Both the position numbers and the translations under genes were made by a program. Shown here one piece after another: positions 1 through 9,330 of a stretch of DNA of 64,000 bases. The notes beneath the pieces were generated by a model. The model was given only the letters and a program-made list of their open reading frames with translations. It did not search any database and was not told the origin of the DNA. The stretch spans positions 22,154,042 to 22,218,041 of the forward strand of contig NC_058059.1 in NCBI RefSeq assembly GCF_020085105.1, given 5' to 3'. The stretch's first letter is position 1. The number at the start of each line of letters is the position of its first letter. The stretch comes from Siniperca chuatsi (Eukaryota > Chordata > Actinopteri > Centrarchiformes > Sinipercidae).

Positions 1-1045
1 TCCCAAATTATTTTTTCTGTTTAAAAATTGGAAGACCAATGCCCGCCTGTTGTCATTTTATCGAATCAGCTGTAGGAAGGGATCAATGTTGATGACTGAC
101 TGAAGGACAGAACTGTCACCATCTGTCCCAATAAAAAATGCCATATTGAGCCAGAGAGAAGGGGAAATTGTTGATCAAGGCCACCTCCACCCCAGTCACC
201 ATCCAAACACATGACTTACATTGTAATCAGCACATTCACTGATAGGGATCTATAGTAATTTCTTAGTTCACATGCTAAACTTGCATTACAGGTATTTGAA
301 TTACATATATGTCACACACTGCACAGTTTCTTATCTCTTGCTTTCAAATGACAGTATATACTGCACATATTCTAAACTACCAATACAAGCTCATCGCAGG
401 GTTCCTATTTTTGTGCAGGACACTTTACTGATTTTGTTGAAGCATCTTACATTTAGAGGGAGCAAATACTTCAGATTATTCCAAATCAAAAGCCTCTTCA
501 GAGCTGAATGGATGTGTGAAAGGGCACAGGTAGATAAAAAAGACCTGACATGTTTGCTGTTGTTTTGAGTTGCAGACTGATTTCAGCTGAGTTAATCAAG
601 ACTCAGATTAGTACAGGAAGGTTTTAAAGAAATTCCCAAAAAGGGCTTAGAAAGTCAAAAAGTCAAACCAGACTGGACCAGTTTTGCCAAGCAAAAGGTC
701 TACATGGGACTTAATTTGTGTTTCAGAAAACTTTAACCTCAGATGGAAAGTTCAAAGTACAGTCAGAGGGCAATATTGAATTCAAATATTTTATTTCTAT
801 GCTTAGAAAAATCAGATATGCAGTGAACAAGTTATTTCATTTGACATAAAGCTGAAGTGAAAGCTTCAGGAAGTACTACATTTCCAGCTGTAGTCTTTTT
901 TTTAAATATATTTTTCATATTTCAAGATTCAAGGTCAGATTCACACATTCTCATTTTTTCATAATAATACTTTTTGTTTGTTTTTTTAATGTTAAATATC
1001 TGAAGTGAAACCTTTAGATATTATTATTTTCTAATACTTTTTTAG
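1..1045. other. Intergenic, downstream of gadd45 copy 2
   Basis: No coding exon was recognised. This AT-rich stretch lies beyond the 3' end of the minus-strand gadd45 copy. A possible polyadenylation signal for that gene (AATAAA on the minus strand) is at 789-794. The last 60 bases contain a weaker echo of a short motif (about 20 bases, CTAAAGTGAAACCTTTAG) that also occurs inside the adjoining inverted-repeat arm. Short open frames here show no family resemblance. Confidence 0.5.
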
Positions 1046-2011
1046 AGAATATTTTTTGTCATTGTTAAATTTCTAAAGTGAAACCTTTAGAGAATTAAGA
1101 CAATTCTGGAAAGTGGGAAACATTTCAGCTGATTGCAACTGTTGTCATGTTGCTCAGCAAAGAGGACATCTTTAAAAAGTCCCTTTTTAAGAGTGCCTCC
1201 TTCTTAGCACCGCTTCTTCTCCTGCTGCGCGTGCTTCACGATGCGATATCTGCTCTGTGGAACCACAGGATGCAGAACTCGCTTCTCCTTCCTCTCCAAA
1301 CCTCATCCGCACAAAGAATGAGGGTCGATGGGTCGCTCTTGTGGCATACCTGACCTCATTCACATAAAGAATGAGAGTCATCTTGGCATGGACGGGACAA
1401 GAGGCGACGGTTCACGGGGGGGCCCCCTCGGGCCGGCGCCGCGCTGCCTGGACGGGAATCCTCCTCAGGAGTATCCAGGGATGAGCAGAAACAGGGTCAT
1501 CCTGTTCATCAGGATGAGTATTTCCAGGTAAGAAGCTTTACAGCATCTGATCAAGAGTAGGAGCCCAGTCCCAGATCAACGCTCGGGAGGTTGATCTCAG
1601 GAACCCAGTCGTTCACACGGCGGCTCTCCTCACAGAACATGTGCAGCTTCTCCAGAGCAGGGTCCTCCCAAGACCCGTCAGCTGGGTTCTGTTCAAACAG
1701 AAAGAGGAACGAGCCTTTAGTCACATGGTTCTTTCTGAAAAGCATCACATATAGACTTCTGAAAGACTAATATTTCGTTCACTGAGCTCTACATACCGTG
1801 ATGAGGACGCAGTGGGCATCTTCATGTTGCTCTGCCTTGTCACCAACAATCTCAGCCAGACGCTGCATGTCGCTCACTCTGACGATGCTGATGTCGTTGT
1901 CGAAGCAGAAGGACTGGATGAGGGTGAAGTGGATCTGCAGAGCGATGTCACACTCAAACTCTTCATCCATGGCCAGGACGCAGAAAGACACACTGTCCGG
2001 GTCACTGTGGA
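1046..2011 (-). repeat. Left arm of 966-bp inverted duplication
   Basis: This segment is an almost exact reverse complement of 6782-7747. It covers exon 2, intron 2, exon 3 and the 3'UTR of the gadd45 copies. Differences seen by eye are very few: one silent change in exon 2 (GAA against GAG), one extra base in intron 2 and one missing base in exon 3. The match stops 7 bases into intron 1. Confidence 0.93.
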
Positions 2012-2217
2012 CAAAGAAAAGTCACCCCTTGTTAACTGCTGCTGTTCGATGTTGATCAGGTTGAGTATTCAGAGAGAATGCTAAAGTCATATTTAAGTCA
2101 TGTTTAGTTTACTTACTCAGTCATAATTTTAGCGCTCTCATAGACTCCAACAGTGAGTCGATCCTCGCCCTGAGCACAGAGCAGAGCTTCTTTCAGAGAT
2201 TTTCCAGGAGACTGCAT
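1551..2217 (-). CDS. gadd45g: GADD45-gamma-like protein, copy 2 (short N terminus, altered C terminus)
   Basis: GADD45 proteins are small nuclear stress sensors that bind PCNA, CDK1/cyclin B and MAP3K4. Three exons read in phase: 2217-2117, 2004-1797 and 1688-1551, giving 148 residues. Residues 1-34 start [13 protein letters not shown] and contain [12 protein letters not shown]. Exon 2 carries the acidic loop (AMDEEFECD) and the [13 protein letters not shown] core and is protein-identical to the plus-strand copy. The start aligns with an internal Met of the family, so the usual MTLEE leader is missing. A TATA box (2302-2308) and an inverted CCAAT box near 2336-2342 fit a short 5'UTR and this start. 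One C is missing near 1575 compared with the sister copy, so the usual ending LPER is replaced by [12 protein letters not shown]. An assembly or base error is the main alternative. Confidence 0.8.
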
Positions 2218-2301
2218 AGTGATGTTTTAGCTTACAGTTTAGCTGATGTGGTCAGAAAGTCCAGAGAAGAGTGTTTGTGGTACCTCCAAGGATCTGCCAG
2301 C

Positions 2302-2345
2302 ATTTATACTGCAGACCCGGCACACGCTCACTCTCTGATTGGCTG
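2302..2345 (-). promoter_or_regulatory. Core promoter of gadd45 copy 2 (TATA and CCAAT boxes)
   Basis: On the minus strand a TATAAAT sits at 2308-2302, about 85 bases before the start codon at 2217. A CCAATCAGAG element lies about 30 bases further upstream, near 2345-2332. The same pairing is present upstream of the sister gene, although surrounding bases differ. This argues that the minus-strand copy is a transcribed gene rather than a dead duplicate. Confidence 0.55.
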
Positions 2346-5220
2346 TTTGGGACACAATGGCTACAACAGGCCTGCAGCCCCCACCCCACCCTCAAGGACG
2401 CGTGCCTATAGAAAAGTCTTAGAAAGTCGGGGGCAGCTTTGGTTAAAAGGATCAGATGTAGAAACTCTCTGACCTTTTAAATGATTCTTTCAGCTTACAG
2501 GAATAATGAAACCACACAGGAAGGACTGCTGTCGTCAAAGTCCTCAAAGTTTTGGAAGAATCAGTGACCAATAACTTCCATTCAAAGGAGGACCGTACAA
2601 GGGGTTTTCCATGATCACATCTACAGTACTTTACATCACAGCTGGACATTTTGCAAACCATGCCATTGTGTTGTAGATTTTGATATGTAATCTTTTGACA
2701 TTCCAGGCAGCCATTGATTTCCATTAATTTCCGCATGGTATTAAAATCTAATAATACACTCTTTAAACTTGCTCGAGTTGTGTAATCCATCACTGTGAAC
2801 ATCAAGTCTGCATTCATTTTTGTCCAGTTACATTATTAGTTAAGAGGTAATTCATTTCAGACTTTTCAAATGAATCTGTACTAAAATCTTAAAACATGTA
2901 ACATTTAAAACAACTTTAAACTTAAAATAAACTCCATTACCTTGCAATGATAATCTAACTTTGACCAGCATTTTTGCAGATTTGATATTCACTGTGATCG
3001 ATTACACACCTCCAAAAACTTTTAAGAGTCTGCTAATTGATTTTCATACTGTACAGAAAATGAATGGGAATCAATGGCTGTCTTGAGCAGTGCAAAAAAG
3101 CTTAAGGGAAACCTTCAAGAAGTGTTTCACTATGTTTTGTTATTGTCCTTCCATGTTGTTTTATGTTTCAAGATTCAACTTCAGATTTAAAAATGTATTT
3201 TCCCTCCCAGTCCAGTCAGACATTGGCTTCTATTCATTTCTGTACAACATGAATATCATTTAGCATACTCTTTATTCATTTATGTCAAAGTTACATTATA
3301 AATATATGGTAATACAGTTTAAGTTTAAACTAAAGCTTTTTAATTTGAAAATGTATTTTCCCTATCAGTCCAGTCAGCCACTGGCTTCAATTCATTGCTA
3401 TACAACATGAATAAGCAGACTCTTGGAATTTGCTTGAGCTGTGTAATCCATCACAGTGAACATCAAACTTTAATTAATTATTGTTATGAGGTAATCCAAA
3501 TCAATTTGCATGTACAAATTAAAAGCTTAGGTTTTAACTTAAACTGTATGCATACCATGCAATTATAATGTAACACTGACAAAAACGAAGACATACTTGA
3601 TGTTCATTGTGAACACACAATTAAGTTTTTTGCTGTAAGAGTCTGCTTTTTGATTTTCATGTTGTGCGGATATAAATGGAAGCCAGTGACTGACTGGACT
3701 GTTAAGTTAATACATCTTAAACTTGCAAAAACGCTGGTATGGTCCTTCAAATACCTCTTATGAAGTTACAGAATGTTTGCAGAGGCCTCATTTTCCAGAT
3801 CATGTACCATAAGAGCATAAAAATATATAAATTCAGTAGATGCCATATTGATAAAAACATAGGTAATGCTGCTGTTTTGAGCATCATACTGCTAAGATAT
3901 GGACCGTTTTGATTGCACTGGATGTCAGACAGACTTTTATAACACATGACCAATTTCACTGCATAAAGTGTTTTTGTAGGCTGCGGCACGCGCCGCTGCT
4001 TTGCATGCGTAAAGCCAGGCCTGACTTGAGGCGCGTGGCATCTGGAGATTCCTGCCTGCTTTATCTCTCTCTGTCTGCATCACTCTCCATAGCAACCGAG
4101 AGATACCATCTGTCCCCGGGGGGGGGAAGGTGAAGGGAAGGGTGGACAAAGGAAGTCAGGCAGCACCTGCTGGGCGAGATGGCAGTTTATCATTCCGCTG
4201 CAAATATGATTTTTAAGTCTTCAGGTTAAATAAAATCCGAACGCAGACGTTTAGCCAAATCACACTTAAGTTTATTAAGTTTTTGCCTGTTTGTATAGCT
4301 CAAAAACACTTTCAATCAAAAATAATTATTTTACGTTTTCCATATCTAATAACGCCTATTTTCCCTAACCCCAAGTCATATTTGCACACTTCAGAAGCCA
4401 AATAAACATCTTATCCTGCAGCTTTAGACACGTTCTGTCCTTACAAAGAGGTTTAGGGCTATAGTGGCCGCAGGTCACCAGAAAAGAGCTCTGACCACCA
4501 ACACCTGTCGCGCGCTGCCGGGGAGGCCTCCGTCTGGCAGATGTGCTTCAGCAACAATAGGTCGGTATCGATTTGCACGCGACTGCCCTGTGGCCATGCA
4601 AGCTGATCCTTCCTAAAATAGCTCAGTGTTTAAGCCTCTATCAGCTGGATCCAAATCAAACTTTGGCCCAAATGTAAGCCTCTTGGCCAGCTGATGTGCT
4701 GACGACTTGGCAGCACGCGGACAGTTACTGAAAGCGATGTAGAAATAAACAAATTATTTTGTTGCTGCAGTAACGTACATATACGAGTTTTGTTGTTTAC
4801 CAAAACACACTTTCATCAAACTGATTTTTATCTGCCTTTACATGTCTGGCATATTTTGGAGATAACACTTTTCATTGTGAAAGTTTAGACCATAAGCGGT
4901 TTTCTTTGGCATTCAAATTTAATCAAAACTCAGACAACAGACCGGCGAATGTGGAGACTTGTAGACAAAAGATCGGCACGCCCTGGGGTCAGGGTTGACC
5001 TGGGTTTAGGAGAGAGGAGAGGAGGGGTGTCATAGCGACAGTTCTCCATCTGCCGCTTTGCCTTCCTCAGAACAATAGCGCTGAATCAATCACCGCTAAC
5101 CTGTGTCTCCTGCACCGCCTCTCCACTACAGCCCCCCTCCTCTTTTTACGCCGCAGTGGCAGCAGGCCTGACCTGATGCAAGATATGTTTTGAATTATTA
5201 TGCAGATAAAATAGAACCAA

Positions 5221-5545
5221 ATAAGCACGAGCTGTCGGGGAGAAACTACTCTATCGGTGGAGCAGATGAAATAGAGCCGTGCGTAAAAGTTTCGTCGTGC
5301 GTAAAAGTGATCGGAAATGAACAGAAAGTTGTCATAAACAAGTTTATTTGAAACCACAGATAAAGCCATTTGGTGGATCTACACACCAAATACTCAATAA
5401 AAACAAATCAGCACGAGCTGCAGGGGAGAAACAGCCCAGTCAGTGGAACAGATGAAATAGAGATGTGCGTTAAAGTGTCATGCGTAAAAGCGATCGGAAG
5501 TTAACAGAAAGTTGTCAGAAATAAGTTCACAGATAAAGACAGTTG
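5221..5545. repeat. Tandem duplication upstream of gadd45 copy 1
   Basis: Two units, about 5221-5365 and 5403-5545, share the order CACGAGCTG, GGGGAGAAAC, CAGATGAAATAGAG, TGCGTAAAAG, GATCGGAA, ACAGAAAGTTGTCA and CACAGATAAAG. The units are roughly 180 bases apart and about 80 percent alike by eye. The TGCGTAAAAG word also recurs inside each unit. The function is unknown; a duplicated regulatory segment is possible. Confidence 0.65.
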
Positions 5546-6364
5546 GGGATCTACGCACAAAACCAAACAAAGGTGCAATAAACTTCACAAGTTTCCCTAC
5601 AGAACTGAGTTCGTGTGCCCCCTGAACTCCCCAGAGTAAATAAATAAAGACAAGGAGCAAGGATTTTCTGGCCAGCTGATGACCACGTGGTCCGCCTGGG
5701 CCAGCAGCGCAGATTGCGCAGCACGCACAGCGCTCTGGCACGCGCTGTTCATTTGCATTTGTATGGAGGGCCGAGATAATAGAAGGCTTCTGTGCGCACA
5801 GTGAGGCCGTTTTATGGCCAGCCTCTAGTCCACAGATGGCATCATCCACCTGCCCTTTCGCTCTGCTGCTCGGGGGGGGGGCAGCCTCACACTTTCTCCA
5901 TGTTGCTGCTGAAATACTGTCACCAAAATTCTGAAATGCAAAAAACAGTATTGTGAGTTTTCTTTTAGTGGAGTTCATCTTTAGTGGGGTTTTTTTAAGT
6001 TTGAAAGGTGACGTATGGGGCCAAAACTGGCCTGGAAATGGTCGTTTCCAAAAAAGGACAATATGAAGCTTCTATGCATGTTTAAGAGATCTTATAAATG
6101 CATGTAAAAATGCAGTTGATGTTCAGCATGCATCTCAGCAATCAGAATCACCTGCTGTGTTTTTACTAATTTGCACAAAAGTGCTGCAAAGTGATCACAC
6201 TTTTTGTTTTAATGAAGCTATTTTTAGTTTCAGGCCAGGCTGCAGCGCTCAGAGGGGGAGCGTGCGTGGCTAGTAAATAATAGTCCCCCAGTAGACCCCC
6301 ATCAATCTGCCACGAGCCGGAGTGTGACAATAGCATTATCATACCAATACACCATTCAAGCTTT

Positions 6365-6420
6365 AGCCAATCAGAGCGCAACGCTTTCACTGCGCCGCAC
6401 GAGCTGGAGAGTATAAAAGA
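6365..6420 (+). promoter_or_regulatory. Core promoter of gadd45 copy 1 (CCAAT and TATA boxes)
   Basis: AGCCAATCAGAG at 6365-6376 is followed 36 bases later by TATAAAA at 6412-6418. The ATG is at 6524, which leaves a 5'UTR of about 80 bases. This is a classic inducible-gene arrangement and agrees with stress-responsive transcription known for the GADD45 family. Confidence 0.7.
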
Positions 6421-6523
6421 GGGAGGCTGCGGGTTTGAAAGCACTTCTGCTCCCTTTCGGATTTACTCTCCGACTAAACTTACTAAAGCTCTTCCTTTGC
6501 GGAATATTTTCATCATCTTCATC

Positions 6524-7217
6524 ATGACTCTTGAGGAGGTTCTGATCCAGAAACCCGCCGAGCGTGCTCAGTGCACCGGCAAAGCCCTGGAGGAGGTCCT
6601 GGTGTCCGCTAAAGACAACGACTCCCTCACCGTCGGTGTCTACGAGTGCGCCAAAGTTATGAATCTGTAAGTACGAGACTCTCAGCTGAAGATTAACAGC
6701 TCACTACGCTTTCACCAATCGTATTAGGTGATTTGGAGACTTTTTGGATGAAATCTCATGTGTTTTTTTTTTTTTTCTGTCTCCACAGTGACCCGGACAG
6801 TGTGTCTTTCTGCGTCCTGGCCATGGATGAGGAGTTTGAGTGTGACATCGCTCTGCAGATCCACTTCACCCTCATCCAGTCCTTCTGCTTCGACAACGAC
6901 ATCAGCATCGTCAGAGTGAGCGACATGCAGCGTCTGGCTGAGATTGTTGGTGACAAGGCAGAGCAACATGAAGATGCCCACTGCGTCCTCATCACGGTAT
7001 GTAGAGCTCAGTGAACGAAATATTAGTCTTTCAGAAGTCTATATGTGATGCTTTTCGAAAGAACCATGTGACTAAAGGCTCGTTCCTCTTTCTGTTTGAA
7101 CAGAACCCAGCTGACGGGTCTTGGGAGGACCCTGCTCTGGAGAAGCTGCACATGTTCTGTGAGGAGAGCCGCCGTGTGAACGACTGGGTTCCTGAGATCA
7201 ACCTCCCCGAGCGTTGA
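6524..7217 (+). CDS. gadd45g: GADD45-gamma-like protein, copy 1
   Basis: Three coding exons (6524-6666, 6789-6996, 7104-7217) encode 154 residues, close to the 159 of human GADD45G. The protein starts [20 protein letters not shown], carries [12 protein letters not shown], the acidic loop AMDEEFECD, the dimer and partner-binding core [18 protein letters not shown], and ends [13 protein letters not shown]. Family members act in the nucleus in growth arrest, p38/JNK activation through MAP3K4 and active DNA demethylation. Mammalian genes split the N-terminal part with an additional intron (after about codon 15); here the leader and the next block are one 143-nt exon, so that intron is absent. The sister gene lies head-to-head 4.3 kb away. 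The b-type gamma paralogue of teleosts fits best, but the subtype needs a tree. Confidence 0.93.
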
Positions 7218-7747
7218 TCTGGGACTGGGCTCCTACTCTTGATCAGATGCTGTAAAGCTTCTTACCTGGAAATACTCATCCTGATGAACAGGATGACCCT
7301 GTTTCTGCTCATCCCTGGATACTCCTGAGGAGGATTCCCGTCCAGGCAGCGCGGCGCCGGCCCGAGGGGGCCCCCCCGTGAACCGTCGCCTCTTGTCCCG
7401 TCCATGCCAAGATGACTCTCATTCTTTATGTGAATGAGGTCAGGTATGCCACAAGAGCGACCCATCGACCCTCATTCTTTGTGCGGATGAGGTTTGGAGA
7501 GGAAGGAGAAGCGAGTTCTGCATCCTGTGGTTCCACAGAGCAGATATCGCATCGTGAAGCACGCGCAGCAGGAGAAGAAGCGGTGCTAAGAAGGAGGCAC
7601 TCTTAAAAAGGGACTTTTTAAAGATGTCCTCTTTGCTGAGCAACATGACAACAGTTGCAATCAGCTGAAATGTTTCCCACTTTCCAGAATTGTCTTAATT
7701 CTCTAAAGGTTTCACTTTAGAAATTTAACAATGACAAAAAATATTCT
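6782..7747 (+). repeat. Right arm of 966-bp inverted duplication
   Basis: This is the partner of 1046-2011. Exon 2, intron 2, exon 3 and about 530 bases downstream of the stop are nearly identical to the other arm, including a GC-rich 3'UTR stretch (about 7341-7380). Conservation of non-coding bases means recent duplication or ongoing gene conversion, not protein-level selection alone. Confidence 0.93.
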
Positions 7748-9330
7748 AAAACATAAAGAAGTCTTTTCTCTAAAGGTTTCACTTTAGACAATGGCTAAAT
7801 TAAATTAATGTTAAAAATGATGAGAATTTGTAAGATTATCTTATAAACATTTCGTTATGTACTGAAGGCAGAAATGTTTAAAAAGGAAAATACTTGACTT
7901 ATGATGTTGTGATCCTGTTGGAAAGAAACTCATTTATATTTTTCTAGCAGTTCACATTGGAAATTGTTGGACGTTGTAAGTGGAAAATGCTCAATAAAAC
8001 ACAAAAAGATCATATTTTTTTTTGCCGTGATGTGTTTTCACTTTGTCTTGCAAAGCTGGGTTTTATGCTTGAGTTGTGTGTATTGTGTGTTTGGGCGGAG
8101 GAGGCGGTGAGGGGTCAGAGAGGAGGGAGTGAAGGGGGTGGTGATGAAACTAACAAAAGTTTAAAACTCAGCACATTTGCATGGAAGGCGCTAAGGCCTG
8201 TCATCTGCTCGCTGAAAAAAAAAAAAAAAAAAAACTCTGCGGTCCCTCCTCCAGCAGACCTCATCTGCATGTGTATGGTGCAGCGCACAATGGCGGAGCT
8301 CCGGGCCTGTCAGCAGCAGCGGTCCGCACAGAGCGCCTATTGTCTGGACTGCAGATGTCTCCGCAGCCACGCCGCGCCATCTGCCGCTTCCTGCAGGTGG
8401 GGGTCGGGCAGGGCAGGGCTGGGAGGAGCCGGGGGTTAGTCGGTTTCCAGTGCCAGAGGGGGCAGCCGGTTTGGGTCTGGCTGGTTTGGGCCGGTTGTGG
8501 AGATTGAGGCTGGGGGGGGCTGAGTATCATCTGGTGTCCTGCCAGCTGCTGTCGGGACTATTATTTACTAGCAGCACTTAGTGAAACTTTGGTAAACAGA
8601 ACACAAAGACGCGAGATCAGCTCTGTTTGGGTGCAGCAGCAGCCACCTGCTATGCGCCTCAGCAATGACATCAGATTTTTTTCCACCACTTCATTTAGCT
8701 TTTCATAAACAACAAGAGTCTTTTCAAGAGACAGAATTGGTTTAAGTGGTTGTTTGCTTGCCTGTCCATTTCACTTTAACAAACTTACAATGTTGTTCAT
8801 ATTTACTAAAACCCCTTCTGTGCACTCAAAAGGATCGAAAAGGTAAAATGAGGTGCACAAACATATTTTGCATGAAAGTTTTATTGGATTAGTTGATGGA
8901 CAGAAAATGAATCATTAACCTATGCAGCTTTTTTTGTTTTATATCATTGTAAACTAATTGTTTTTGGGCTGTTTGGCTCTGGGAACTTGTAAAGAGCATT
9001 TGAAAATACTGGGTACTTTCACCTCTTCAGGCCTCTAAAAATCCTTCAAATCACTCTTTAATTTATATAGATGCTTTCTCAACTTTTACTTTTATTTAAT
9101 TTCATCAGGCACTTTTACATATAAGGCTATCCCAAAAGATGCCTTGGAAAGAGTAAAACAAATGTATCAAAATCTACAAACTGAAAAAGCATTTGTCAGT
9201 AAAAACTACAAGTCACTGTCCCATAAACAATGTAAAATGTAAAATAAAAAAAATCACTACCACTACTAATTTTGTATTTGTATAAAGGAAGTCTGTATAA
9301 AAACTGTGCTGAAGCATCTCTACCAGTCTG
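7218..9330. other. gadd45 copy 1 3'UTR, then intergenic with GC-rich patch
   Basis: The 3'UTR of the plus-strand gadd45 probably runs to about 8015: an AATAAA lies at 7993-7998, followed by a T-rich and GT-rich stretch. From about 8090 to 8530 the sequence is purine- and GC-rich with several CpGs, a 20-base A run (8214-8233) and a repeated CAGCAGC word. It looks like a CpG-rich regulatory patch, but no gene start was found. From 8880 to 9330 there is AT-rich sequence and the likely 3'UTR of nim1k. Confidence 0.5.

Larger units (their letters stand above)
2218..6523. other. Divergent upstream region shared by the two gadd45 genes
   Basis: No coding exon was recognised in these 4.3 kb between the two head-to-head starts. 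Between about 2700 and 3760 there are several diverged direct and inverted copies of a roughly 100-base unit. They can be followed by the phrase GTGTAATCCATCAC (near 2780 and 3435) and by CAGTCCAGTCAG (near 3210 and 3367). From about 4000 to 6400 the sequence is richer in GC and CpG, with short runs of G at 4117 and 5872. It is the natural place for shared enhancers, but no specific site was proven. Confidence 0.5.

Noticed and set aside
1147-1531. Open frames of 64-68 codons duplicated at 7262-7646
   Set aside because: They are frames within the 3'UTR of the two gadd45 copies. They appear twice only because the UTR lies in the inverted repeat.
1551-2217. Minus-strand gadd45 as a processed or truncated pseudogene
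   Set aside because: It keeps introns, splice sites, TATA and CCAAT boxes and a distinct first exon with an open frame. The frameshift affects only the last codons.
7957-8530. Overlapping 89-160-codon frames near 8.0-8.5 kb
   Set aside because: They run through an A20 tract and GA-rich low-complexity DNA, with open frames on both strands. No homology was recognised.
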